From: DATFYM01 sp035315065
GTDB taxonomy: Bacteria > Acidobacteriota > Terriglobia > UBA7540
Assembly: GCA_035315065.1 (NCBI GenBank)
Contig: DATFYM010000231.1
Span: 1-7,871, forward strand
Direction of reading: 5' to 3'
DNA: 7,871 bases
In this document: in pieces, positions 1 to 5,230 of the stretch
How positions within the stretch are numbered: the first letter of the stretch is position 1
Layout of the letters: each line of letters starts with the position of its first letter
Notes under the pieces: model-generated
Databases searched by the model: none
What the model was told of the DNA's origin: nothing
What the model saw: only the letters and a program-made list of their open reading frames with translations
Translations under genes and position numbers: made by a program

Positions 1-2
1 TC

Positions 3-116
3 GCGTTTTCTGAGGCATGGGAAATCTATCGCAACGATGTCGAAGAAAAAGGGTCCCGGCTCGCGAGGGGGGAAGTGTCTTCAAGTTTTTGCTTGACAGG
101 GTCGACGCCATTATAG
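3..116 (+). CDS. Possible C-terminal tail of an upstream gene (partial)
   Basis: A frame open from the left edge reads AFSEAWEIYRNDVEEKG and on to a TAG at 114-116. The early part has a natural charged, helix-like composition; the last dozen residues are less protein-like. The start lies outside the window and no family is recognised. A competing frame from position 17 also stays open, but it runs through the REP element and into bshB1, so it is unlikely to be real. Chance openness over about 37 codons in GC-rich DNA is quite possible, so this call is weak. Confidence 0.25.
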   Translation, partial: AFSEAWEIYRNDVEEKGSRLARGEVSSSFCLTGSTPL

Positions 117-117
117 A

Positions 118-205
118 TGGAGTGCGGCAGCTTGCTGCCGCTTGGTCCTCGCCGCCCATCGCAGCCTTGCTCCGCTGCAAAGCGGCAGCAAGCTGCCGCA
201 CTCCA
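118..205. repeat. REPIN-like element: two inverted REP hairpins
   Basis: Bases 118-143 and 180-205 are perfect reverse complements over 26 bases, separated by a 36-base spacer. Each arm is itself a hairpin: GCGGCAGC-TT-GCTGCCGC at 124-141 and GCGGCAGC-AA-GCTGCCGC at 182-199. The element can therefore fold either as two small hairpins or as one long stem. This is the layout of a REP doublet (REPIN/BIME). It lies just upstream of bshB1. My recollection is that this GCGGCAGC core is common between genes in acidobacterial genomes, but I could not search for copies. Confidence 0.8.
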
Positions 206-245
206 AAGCCGGCGACTCCGACATTTCGATTGGCGGTCGCTAAAC

Positions 246-959
246 ATGCAACTCGACATTCTTTCCATCTCGGCACACCGCGACGATACGGAACTGGTGT
301 GCGGCGGCACCGTCATTAAGATGGTCGAAGCCGGCTACAAGGTTGGCCTGCTCGACCTCTCCGGCGGCGAAGCGGGCACGCGGGGCAGCGCCGCTCGCCG
401 CGAAAGGGAGGCCCGCAAAGCCTCGCGGGTGATGGGGATCGCCTACCGGGACAACCTCGGGCTGCCGGACGCGGCCATCGAACCCCTGCGCGAGTACAAG
501 CTGAAGATCGCCGGGAAGATTCGCGAGCTTCGGCCCCGCACGGTGATCCTGCCCTATTGGGAGGGCCGCCACCCCGACCACTACAACACGGGGCGCATCG
601 GCTACGAGGCTTGCTTCCTGGCCGGACTCGCCAAGCTGCCGCTGGAGGGCTCGCCGCACCGGCCGCACAAGATCATCTACGCCAGCCTGTACGTGCCCGC
701 CGTCCGGCCGACCTTCGTGGTGGATATCACCCGGCAGTTGGAGAAGAAGTTGAAAGCGATCCTCTGCTACTCGTCGCAGTTCTCGCCGCGCGACGACGTG
801 CAGAACCTTTTCCCCTCGCGCGCCGACCTGCGCGAACGCGTAGGCTCGCTGGCGCGGCACTTCGGCCTCATGATCGGCGCGCGCTACGGCGAGCCCTTCG
901 TCACCCGCGAGGTCGCCGCTGTTGACGACATTGTGAACATGCCGGTGCGCTCGATTTAA
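246..959 (+). CDS. bshB1: Bacillithiol biosynthesis deacetylase BshB1 (PIG-L/LmbE family)
   Basis: The predicted product is a zinc-dependent deacetylase that removes the acetyl group from GlcNAc-malate to give GlcN-malate, the second step of bacillithiol synthesis in the cytoplasm. It has 237 residues, the usual BshB1 length. Family marks: the N-terminal metal motif AHRDD (10-14), GGT (20-22), EAGYKVGLLDLSGGEAGTRG (28-47), NLGLPD (70-75), the second metal motif GRHPDH (107-112), then AFLAGL-like and EKKLKAI..YSSQF segments. Expected zinc ligands are H11, D14 and H112. The first motif has Arg where most members have Pro (AHPDD). The ATG at 246 is chosen because MQLDILSISAH aligns with family N termini; an upstream in-frame ATG at 117 would translate the REP element. 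The Shine-Dalgarno signal is poor. No bshA or bshC is in the window. A mycothiol-type or other PIG-L deacetylase is less likely given the LGLPD and KSQF-like segments. Confidence 0.88.
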   Translation: MQLDILSISAHRDDTELVCGGTVIKMVEAGYKVGLLDLSGGEAGTRGSAARREREARKASRVMGIAYRDNLGLPDAAIEPLREYKLKIAGKIRELRPRTVILPYWEGRHPDHYNTGRIGYEACFLAGLAKLPLEGSPHRPHKIIYASLYVPAVRPTFVVDITRQLEKKLKAILCYSSQFSPRDDVQNLFPSRADLRERVGSLARHFGLMIGARYGEPFVTREVAAVDDIVNMPVRSI

Positions 960-986
960 GTTTGAGCCATCAGCCATCAGCTTGAA

Positions 987-1087
987 GAGTCGAAAGTCAA
1001 AGGTTGAAGGAAGAACAGTTAAGAGAAAACCCGACCGCCTTCGGTCCCCTCTTGACTCTTGGACCTTCAACATTCGACTTTTGACTC
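987..1087. repeat. Imperfect inverted repeat of GTCGAAAG-like words
   Basis: Bases 987-1009 and 1065-1087 are reverse complements with three mismatches in 23. Each arm is built from degenerate GTCGAAAGTCAAAG words. A small GACCG-CCTT-CGGTC hairpin sits inside the loop at 1033-1046. The right arm ends four bases before the ribosome binding site of the gene at 1101, so the folded form could influence its expression; that is inference. A neighbouring AGCCATCAGCCATCAGC tract at 965-981 belongs to another word family that recurs near 1605 and 1653. Confidence 0.65.
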
Positions 1088-1100
1088 CTTGGGAGGGAAC

Positions 1101-1379
1101 ATGATCCATGGGCTCTACCGCTTTGGACCCAAGATGCTGGGCGTGGTCGGCAAGATCGAGTGCACCAACTGCAACACCCGCCGCACCATTATGGCCACCA
1201 CCACCGACGCGGACTTGCCCGCCTATCTCGAGTTCTGCCAGAAGCGCCTGACGGAACGCATCGAGCCCTGCAAGACCAAGGACGGGCGACACAAGTGGAC
1301 GGCAAGTATACTAGCCGAGCGCAGTCTTGCCGGGGCCTGCCTGTGCGAGCAGTGCTGGCCCCCACCAATTGCCGATTGA
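1101..1379 (+). CDS. Small cysteine-rich protein, possible zinc ribbon
   Basis: I do not recognise this gene. It encodes 92 residues. The start at 1101 is supported by GGGAGG at 1091-1096, four bases upstream, one of the better Shine-Dalgarno sequences in the window. The product has CTNC (25-28), further cysteines in EFCQKR and EPCKTK, a GRHKW segment, and C..CLCEQC near the C terminus. Paired cysteines with an intervening His suggest metal binding. There is no signal peptide or membrane segment. The first ~65 residues (IHGLYRFGPKMLGVVGKIEC onward) look protein-like; the last ~25 are less convincing, and the true end could be affected by an indel. It follows bshB1 on the same strand, but a 141-base spacer with inverted repeats separates them, so no shared operon is implied. 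Confidence 0.55.
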   Translation: MIHGLYRFGPKMLGVVGKIECTNCNTRRTIMATTTDADLPAYLEFCQKRLTERIEPCKTKDGRHKWTASILAERSLAGACLCEQCWPPPIAD

Positions 1380-1407
1380 TTGGAAGACAACAGCCGGCAA
1401 ACTCATG

Positions 1408-1426
1408 CGGCCCTTTTCAAGGGCTG
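1408..1426 (+). terminator. Terminator-like hairpin after the small cysteine-rich gene
   Basis: GCCCTT-TTC-AAGGGC at 1410-1424 is a perfect 6-base stem with a 3-base loop, extendable by a G·T and a C-G pair to 1408-1426. It begins about 30 bases after the stop at 1379, where a terminator would be expected. It is not followed by a T-run (the next is CTTTTTC near 1447), so intrinsic termination would be weak. Confidence 0.35.
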
Positions 1427-1452
1427 CTCGAAACCTTGACGGGTCGCTTTTT

Positions 1453-1484
1453 CACTCGTCACTCGTCACTGGCCACTCGTCACT
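1453..1484. repeat. Tandem CACTCGT words
   Basis: CACTCGT is repeated three times with CACT spacers (CACTCGTCACTCGTCACTGG, then CCACTCGTCACT). The same word appears once more at 2065-2072, at the outer edge of a large inverted-repeat arm. This is a local short-word array, not a CRISPR array: there are no unique spacers. Confidence 0.6.
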
Positions 1485-1487
1485 GCT

Positions 1488-1584
1488 TCATTCATACCGC
1501 AGCGCCACCATCGGATCCACCCTGGCCGCCCGGCGCGCCGGCACGTAGCTGGGTGCGAAATGCGAAGCGAAGATCAGACCACAT
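1488..1584 (-). pseudogene. Remnant of a MacB/ADOP-type ABC transporter permease
   Basis: On the minus strand bases 1546-1488 read YVPARRAARVDPMVALRYE and then TGA. This is the characteristic C-terminal end of MacB/FtsX-like permeases, especially the acidobacterial duplicated orphan permease type, which are normally several hundred residues long. The in-frame sequence just upstream (FASHFAPS) is short and soon reaches a stop, so only the tail survives. In a second frame, an ATG at 1584-1582 opens MWSDLRFAFRTQ, which resembles the usual N terminus of the same family, preceded by AAAGGTGG. That raises the possibility that start and end were joined by a large internal deletion. The tail assignment is strong; the start assignment is speculative because both frames use the same bases. 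Confidence 0.7.
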
Positions 1585-1603
1585 GGAAAACCACCTTTCC
1601 CGA

Positions 1604-1663
1604 CAGCCATCAGCCCTCAGCAGGAGAGTCATATTCTTGCTGACGGCTGAAAGCTGATGGCTG
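1604..1663. repeat. Inverted pair of AGCCATCAGC words
   Basis: CAGCCATCAGC at 1604-1614 is the exact reverse complement of GCTGATGGCTG at 1653-1663. CAGCA at 1618-1622 also pairs with TGCTG at 1638-1642 inside, so the 60 bases can fold as a broken stem. The word recurs at 965-981 downstream of bshB1. Confidence 0.55.
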
Positions 1664-1782
1664 ATCGCTAGGTTAATCAGACGCCCAGCGCGCGGCAATG
1701 GTAGCTTGTGAGCCGCTCAAACCTTGATACGCAGACCGCGTGTGCACAATGTTTCCTTTTCTCTATCGGGTAGTTGCTCAAA

Positions 1783-2129
1783 ACGAAGAGAAGAAAAATC
1801 AAAAATCAAAAAAGCAAAAATGAGAAATGAGAAATGAAGACGGCTGTTTTCAGTTTTGCTTTGAATCTCCCTTCCGTCTCTACTTTTGCCATTTGCCTTT
1901 TGATGAAGTCGAGAGTCGAAAGTCGAAGGTCGAAAGTAAAGAACCGAACCCTCTCCGACGTTTTGATCGTCTTCACTTTTGCCATTTGCCTTTTGCTCTT
2001 TGCCTTTTGATTTCTCTTTTCTTCTCTTCCTAACCCGCCAAGCGCACGAATCCTCTCGACGTGTCACTCGTCTTCATTTCTCATTTCTCATTTTTGCTTT
2101 TTGATTTTTGATTTCTCTTCTCTTCTCGT
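1783..2129. repeat. Large inverted repeat with ~60-base arms
   Basis: Bases 1783-1842 and 2069-2129 are near-perfect reverse complements. Each arm is a string of short A/G-rich words (GAGAAG, ATCAAAAATCAAAAA, GCAAAAATGAGAAATGAG, AAATGAAGACG on the left). Differences are a few single bases and short indels in the GAGAAG part. The ~226-base loop contains a 21-base direct repeat, CTTTTGCCATTTGCCTTTTG preceded by A, at 1882-1902 and 1975-1995, and a GTCGAAAG array. No transposase or terminal-repeat signature is present, so this is not an obvious insertion sequence or MITE. Confidence 0.8.
1907..1938. repeat. GTCGAAAG short-word array
   Basis: AGTCGAGAGTCGAAAGTCGAAGGTCGAAAGT consists of four near-identical 7-9 base units. 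The same vocabulary makes the arms at 987-1009 and 1065-1087. It sits inside the loop of the larger inverted repeat. Confidence 0.6.
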
Positions 2130-2158
2130 CTAAAGCCTCCTTGGGGCCTTTTCACCCC

Positions 2159-2700
2159 TCACTCCCAAGCAGGGCTCTGCTTTGTTTCCGCTTTGTTTTC
2201 AGAGGCTGCCCCTTTGTTTTCAACCAACACCCCGCTTTGTTCTGACGCTTTGGCATGCCTTTCCGCATTCGACCGCGACACCGTCCCCGACCGCTCGCCG
2301 GCCGGCTTTTGACTGGCAGTACTCGCCGTGGTGTTGCCTTTGTCTGGATGAGGGCCGGCCTTCTCGGTCAACTTCGGCTCCGTTTCGCCTGTCGGCTCAA
2401 CTCCGCGCGCTTCCGCCGCCGTCTTCAGTTTCGTGTTCATCTCCCGGCTCAGCCCCATCAGCTTCTCAGTGAACTCCTTCGCCTCCAGGTCCGCTGCCGC
2501 CTCTTCCGGTGTCGGCCTCCAACTTTTCCTCTTCGTACCGCCGCACGATCCGCTCCCGGTCCTTTTTCTGCATCTCCCAGTAAAGCCGCATCTTCTTGTC
2601 CAGCCGCTGGTCCAGCGACGCCGCCTGCCGGGTCAGCGCCCGCCAAGCCTTCCCTTGCGGCGCGAAGCAGGCGTTAATCTCCGCTTGGCTGGGCGGCCGT
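2159..2700 (-). pseudogene. Frameshifted and 5'-truncated hypothetical gene
   Basis: Two minus-strand frames join into one protein-like sequence. The upstream frame (from about 2700 down to 2511) reads PPSQAEINACFAPQGKAW, then ALTRQAASLDQRLDKKMRLY and RRYEEEKLEADT. The downstream frame (2509 to a stop at 2159-2161) continues PEEAAADLEAKEFTEKLMGL and on to a polar, Ala/Glu/Lys-rich tail ending KQSPAWE. The switch falls within 2507-2510 and needs a one- or two-base indel. The upstream frame also opens a short way past 2700, but there the sequence matches the PD40 gene on the other strand, so the real 5' end is missing. The product is probably helical or coiled-coil in the middle and disordered at the end. 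I do not recognise the family. Confidence 0.55.
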
Positions 2701-2921
2701 CTTGACTGGTCCCCTGACGGAAAGGGACTTTTACTGCGGATCTGTTCTCGCCTCAAGGCCGCACGCTTCTCTACGTCGATCTGAAGGGAAATGCGCGGGT
2801 GCTATGGCAGTTCAAGGGAGCCGGTGGCAATATTTGGGGCGTACCTTCACGGGACGGCCGCTACCTGGCCATAGAGGGTGCCGTCGTCAACAACAATGTC
2901 TGGATGGTTGAAGGTTTCTGA
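2692..2921 (+). pseudogene. C-terminal remnant of a PD40/WD40-like beta-propeller protein
   Basis: Frame one, from about 2692, reads GGRLDWSPDGKGLLL; frame three, from 2739, reads DLFSPQGRTLLYVDLKGNA, then VPSRDGRYLAIEGAVVNNNV and WMVEGF with TGA at 2919-2921. W-SPDGKG and SPQGRTLLYVDL are consecutive blades of the TolB/PD40 type, and the final motif resembles the end of acidobacterial propeller domains found on Ser/Thr kinases or winged-helix regulators. The two parts are out of register by one base deletion between 2736 and 2739. Such proteins are usually over 600 residues; only ~75 remain. The left edge abuts an unrelated minus-strand remnant, so this is a truncated pseudogene. Confidence 0.75.
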
Positions 2922-2965
2922 GAGCGCGCTGGTCATCACACATGCGCGAAGCGCCTTGGAGTGCG

Positions 2966-3115
2966 TTAGGTCGAAGCCAGACCTTCTGCCATATCCAGCA
3001 ACTCGCCGTTTTCAAGCTGCGGCGGCCACTTCATCTCGACGAGTGTGCGCACTTCGTGCTGAGCCAAGAAGTGCCGCACGCCAACTGGAACGTTCTTATC
3101 GAATAGGATGCGCAA
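2966..3115 (-). pseudogene. Truncated DUF5615 (PIN-like) toxin-type gene
   Basis: The sequence LRILFDKNVPVGVRHFLAQH, then EVRTLVEMKWPPQLENGELL is the N-terminal half of the DUF5615 family, PIN-like putative nucleases that are often partnered with DUF433. The likely start is TTG at 3115-3113, 20 bases inside the end of the DUF433 gene. Family members are normally about 110 residues and carry a second acidic segment (ADxN-like). Here the frame stops after 49 residues, at LDMAEGLAST. In the next frame GFDLTHSKAL follows, as if a one-base slip preceded the deletion of the rest. The conserved D of FDKN is present but the C-terminal acidic residues are missing, so nuclease activity is unlikely. Confidence 0.7.
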
Positions 3116-3335
3116 GCCGGTGGCCCCTGGCGTAGGACAAGATAGTCTCAATAAGATCCGGCGGGATTTCAAATTGGTCGGAGATTTCGGCCACGCTTAC
3201 GCCGTAATCGAAGTTATCGACGATCGCGCTCACCGGCATCCGCGTGCCGCGCAGGACGGGAGCACCGCTGTGGGTTCGCGGGTTGACGTCGACCAACGGG
3301 CATTCTGACCAGTCGGTCTCTCCTTCGGCAGTCAC
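3096..3335 (-). CDS. DUF433 family protein, antitoxin-like
   Basis: The 79-residue product carries the DUF433 core: DVNPRTHSGAPVLRGTRMPV (residues 16-35), then SAIVDNFDYGVSVAEISDQF and IPPDLIETILSYARGH. The second half is a predicted helix-turn-helix. DUF433 proteins commonly sit next to DUF5615 PIN-like proteins and are regarded as the antitoxin or DNA-binding partner. The GTG start at 3335-3333 is supported by GGAGGT (plus-strand 3342-3347), six bases upstream; a nearby ATG at 3349 belongs to the frame of the preceding DUF2281 relic. That frame ends in a TGA sharing GTGA with this start, a classic coupling overlap. The gene appears intact, unlike both neighbours. Confidence 0.8.
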   Translation of the reverse strand: MTAEGETDWSECPLVDVNPRTHSGAPVLRGTRMPVSAIVDNFDYGVSVAEISDQFEIPPDLIETILSYARGHRLAHPIR

Positions 3336-3629
3336 GGCGACACCTCCATGACATCATTCCACGTTCCCGTCCAAAACGAAAGATGCCTTACAGCATGGGC
3401 GAGGAAGTTAGGAAAGTTACCCCACATCTCGCGGCGAGCCTCAGCGATATCTTTTTCCGTAATTTCCGTAATGTGTACATTCTAGTCTGCCCACAATCCC
3501 AGCAGACGGCGGTGGGGCTTTTTCGGGCCATTCTTCACTTTCAGAAAATCCACGAAATCCAACCGCTCCTGCTGTTTTTTCAGCAGGCAAATTGCGGAGT
3601 TTCTCGAGGACCTGTTGTTCTATGCTCAT
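3332..3629 (-). pseudogene. Broken DUF2281-type antitoxin gene (frameshift plus TAG)
   Basis: The start MSIEQQVLEKLRNLPAEK is followed, after a one-base shift, by KQQERLDFVDFLKVKNGPKK, then LLGLWAD, a TAG at 3484-3482, NVHITEITEKDIAEARREMW and GNFP. This matches the DUF2281 layout (EQQ.LEKL..LP...QQE.LDFVEFL, then ITEEDIAEARREMWGNFP). Two lesions are visible: an extra base in the A6 run (T6 on the plus strand, 3575-3580), and TAG where Leu or similar is expected before NVHIT. The frame continues past the usual end to TGA at 3334-3332, overlapping the DUF433 start. The MSIEQQ frame itself runs to 3441 in garbled sequence. The partner lost with it is unclear: DUF433/DUF5615 or a separate PIN toxin. 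Confidence 0.75.
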
Positions 3630-3653
3630 ATGAACCTAGCACCTAGCCGACCC

Positions 3654-3659
3654 ATTATA
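3654..3659 (-). promoter_or_regulatory. -10 element (TATAAT) for the DUF2281-DUF433-DUF5615 array
   Basis: The minus strand carries a perfect TATAAT 25 bases upstream of the ATG at 3629, in the 58-base gap between vapC and the DUF2281 relic. I find no good -35 hexamer at 16-18 bases and no extended -10. Transcription would start near 3647. Confidence 0.4.
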
Positions 3660-3687
3660 TGCCTGCTACAATCCGCCGCAGATCATT

Positions 3688-4095
3688 CTACCAGATCTCC
3701 AGCTGGATCCTTCGATAGGCGCTGATCATTTCAAAATCGGCGCGGTCGGAAGTGATCAGCAGGGCGCCGTGAGACCGTGCGGTGAGCGCGATGAGCACGT
3801 CGAAATGAAGGTCGCGGAGCTTGTCAGGCGCGAAGCCCGTGTCTGCGTAAATTTTCCCCAGCAGCCGGCCAGACTCCAGCCAATTGTTCTCGGTGGGCGT
3901 CAGGATGCGATGGTTCTTCTCCAGCGCTCGCAGGAACTCCTGCTCCGCCGGTTCCGTAGCGCCACGCCACAACTCCGCCAAAACCACGGAAGATGTCCGG
4001 ATGAGACCGCTGAGCAATTCGATTCGCTGCTGATGACATCCGGTGCGCAGATGATCGATAAAGACCGAGGTGTCGAAGATGACGAGGTTACTCAC
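3688..4095 (-). CDS. vapC: VapC-type PIN-domain ribonuclease toxin
   Basis: The 135-residue product is a full-length PIN domain. The expected acidic quartet is visible: D8 in IFDTSVFID, E41 in VVLAELWRG, D99 in LHFDVLIALTAR and D117 in LITSDRADFE. VapC toxins are metal-dependent RNases that cut tRNA or rRNA in the cytoplasm and are held in check by the cognate VapB. The start is GTG at 4095-4093, lying eight bases inside the end of vapB, so translation is probably coupled to the antitoxin. All catalytic positions are present and the frame is clean, so I expect it to be functional. The target RNA cannot be told from sequence. Confidence 0.9.
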   Translation of the reverse strand: MSNLVIFDTSVFIDHLRTGCHQQRIELLSGLIRTSSVVLAELWRGATEPAEQEFLRALEKNHRILTPTENNWLESGRLLGKIYADTGFAPDKLRDLHFDVLIALTARSHGALLITSDRADFEMISAYRRIQLEIW

Positions 4096-4276
4096 CGTGA
4101 CCCGCGAAGGAGAGCTTTCCCGCGTGCTTCCTCATCAAGTCCTTAAATCGCTTCAACGCCACAATCTCCCGGAGCGCCACATGAACCGCCTCCGTCCGGG
4201 ATTTCACGCCGAGAACTTTCGCGGCCTCGTCCGCCAGATGGGTATCCAGCCTTATCGACGTCAGCGTCGCAGCCAT
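4088..4276 (-). CDS. vapB: VapB-type antitoxin
   Basis: The 62-residue product begins MAATLTSIRLDTHLADEAAK and continues VLGVKSRTEAVHVALREIVA, the pattern of a short ribbon-helix-helix-like DNA-binding N terminus (DUF2191/VapB group), with a basic toxin-binding tail KRFKDLMRKHAGKLSF. It should bind and neutralise VapC and repress its own promoter. I choose the ATG at 4276 rather than the in-frame ATG at 4297 because AGGTG lies six bases upstream of it. It overlaps vapC by eight bases. Confidence 0.85.
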   Translation of the reverse strand: MAATLTSIRLDTHLADEAAKVLGVKSRTEAVHVALREIVALKRFKDLMRKHAGKLSFAGHGE

Positions 4277-4303
4277 GCGTTTCACCTCAACGTTCATATA
4301 TAT

Positions 4304-4332
4304 AGTTTAGCTGAATCGTATGTACGCGTCAA
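4304..4332 (-). promoter_or_regulatory. Predicted vapBC promoter
   Basis: On the minus strand TTGACG (plus 4327-4332) is followed, after exactly 17 bases, by TAAACT (plus 4304-4309), a reasonable sigma-70 pair. An alternating TATATATAT run follows at about 4296-4304 and could be an alternative -10 or part of a VapB operator. The promoter faces away from uppS and sits about 125 bases upstream of it. Confidence 0.45.
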
Positions 4333-4457
4333 GGCGCTTCCAGGCCAAATTTACGACACTACCCCGGGACCCTGGCTTGGCGTGGATTGGCGGGAACCGC
4401 TTGCGGCTAGCGGGACGCTATGCTACCGTGAATTGCTGGAGCAGCGGCTGTTTACCC

Positions 4458-5222
4458 TTGAATTCACCCATCACGAGAGCAAGCCTTACCGAAGCGCAAC
4501 TGCTGGCGCAGATCGACCTGGAGCGCCTGCCACGGCACATTGCGGTGATCATGGACGGCAACGGTCGGTGGGCCAAGCGCCGTCACCTGCCACGGATTGC
4601 GGGGCATCGCGCCGGCATTCGCGCCGTCCGTCAAGCGGTGGAGGCGTGTGCCCGCCTCGGCGTTCCCTGCCTCACCCTTTATGCCTTCTCGGTGGAAAAC
4701 TGGAAGCGACCCGACACGGAAGTGAAACTGTTGATGAGCCTGCTGCGCGAGTACCTGCAGAAGGAAATCACCGAACTGAACCGGCAGAATATCCGGTTGG
4801 GGGTGATTGGCCGCATCCACGAGTTGTCAAAGCCGGTGCAAAAGGACCTCACCCAGGCTATCCAGAAGACGAGCGCCAACACCGGGCTGCGCCTGACGCT
4901 GGCGCTCAACTACGGCGCGCGCGCTGAACTGGTGGACGCGGCGCGGGCGCTGGCGGAAGAACTGAGGAGCAACGGCGTCTTCGAGATCGACGAAGCCTCG
5001 TTCAGCCGACACCTCTACACGCGGGACCTGCCCGATCCAGACCTGCTGATCCGAACCAGCGGCGAGCTGAGGCTCAGCAATTTTCTGCTCTGGCAAGTGG
5101 CCTACGCGGAGATCTGGGTCACCAACACCCTCTGGCCAGACCTCACGCAGCAGGATATATTTCAGGCAATCATCGACTACCAAAAGCGGGAACGAAGGTA
5201 TGGAGGCCTGGGTGATCGGTAG
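4458..5222 (+). CDS. uppS: Isoprenyl transferase (undecaprenyl diphosphate synthase)
   Basis: UppS condenses isopentenyl diphosphate units onto farnesyl diphosphate in cis, making the C55 carrier lipid for peptidoglycan and other envelope polymers. With a start at TTG 4458 the product has 254 residues, a normal length. Family motifs are in order: HIAVIMDGNGRWAKRR (27-42) with catalytic D33, GHRAG (49-53), LTLYAFSVENWKRP (72-85), LALNYGARAEL (148-158), and DPDLLIRTSGELRLSNFLLW (193-212), then AYAEIWVTNTLWPD. All expected substrate-binding residues (R199, S201, E203) are present. The start is uncertain: there is no ATG in frame near the conserved region and no good Shine-Dalgarno. GTG 4428 is a second option, and ATG 4320 would add 46 atypical residues. 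It is first in the run uppS-cdsA-dxr. Confidence 0.93.
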   Translation: MNSPITRASLTEAQLLAQIDLERLPRHIAVIMDGNGRWAKRRHLPRIAGHRAGIRAVRQAVEACARLGVPCLTLYAFSVENWKRPDTEVKLLMSLLREYLQKEITELNRQNIRLGVIGRIHELSKPVQKDLTQAIQKTSANTGLRLTLALNYGARAELVDAARALAEELRSNGVFEIDEASFSRHLYTRDLPDPDLLIRTSGELRLSNFLLWQVAYAEIWVTNTLWPDLTQQDIFQAIIDYQKRERRYGGLGDR

Positions 5223-5230
5223 TCGGGAAG

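Larger units (their letters stand above)
1380..2158. other. Long stretch without an intact gene: repeats and a gene remnant
   Basis: No intact reading frame is convincing here. The stretch holds a terminator-like hairpin, CACTCGT tandem words, a permease remnant, an AGCCATCAGC inverted pair, a 60-base inverted-arm pair and GTCGAAAG words, each listed separately. Bases 1664-1782 show nothing I can name. Several frames stay open in 1700-2070 only because A/T-rich words repeat; they encode runs such as KANGK that look artefactual. Confidence 0.6.

Noticed and set aside
93..118. TTGACA at 93-98 followed by TATAGA at 112-117 as a bshB1 promoter
   Set aside because: The spacing is 13 bases, well short of 16-18, and no better -10 is placed correctly. 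The REP element would also lie within the transcript. Not strong enough to list.
240..1292. Long minus-strand frame opposite bshB1 (350 codons)
   Set aside because: It is a shadow of the GC-rich bshB1 codons; the translated sequence has no family features, and it crosses the inverted-repeat spacer.
1453..1484. CACTCGT repeats as a CRISPR array
   Set aside because: Units are 7 bases with no unique spacers of constant length and no cas genes.
1717..2067. Minus-strand frame of 116 codons in the repeat region
   Set aside because: It translates the short-word arrays into Lys/Glu-rich runs and has no credible start or ribosome site.
3667..3687. AGATC...GATCT palindrome as a vapC terminator
   Set aside because: It has only a five-base stem and no T-run; too weak to call.
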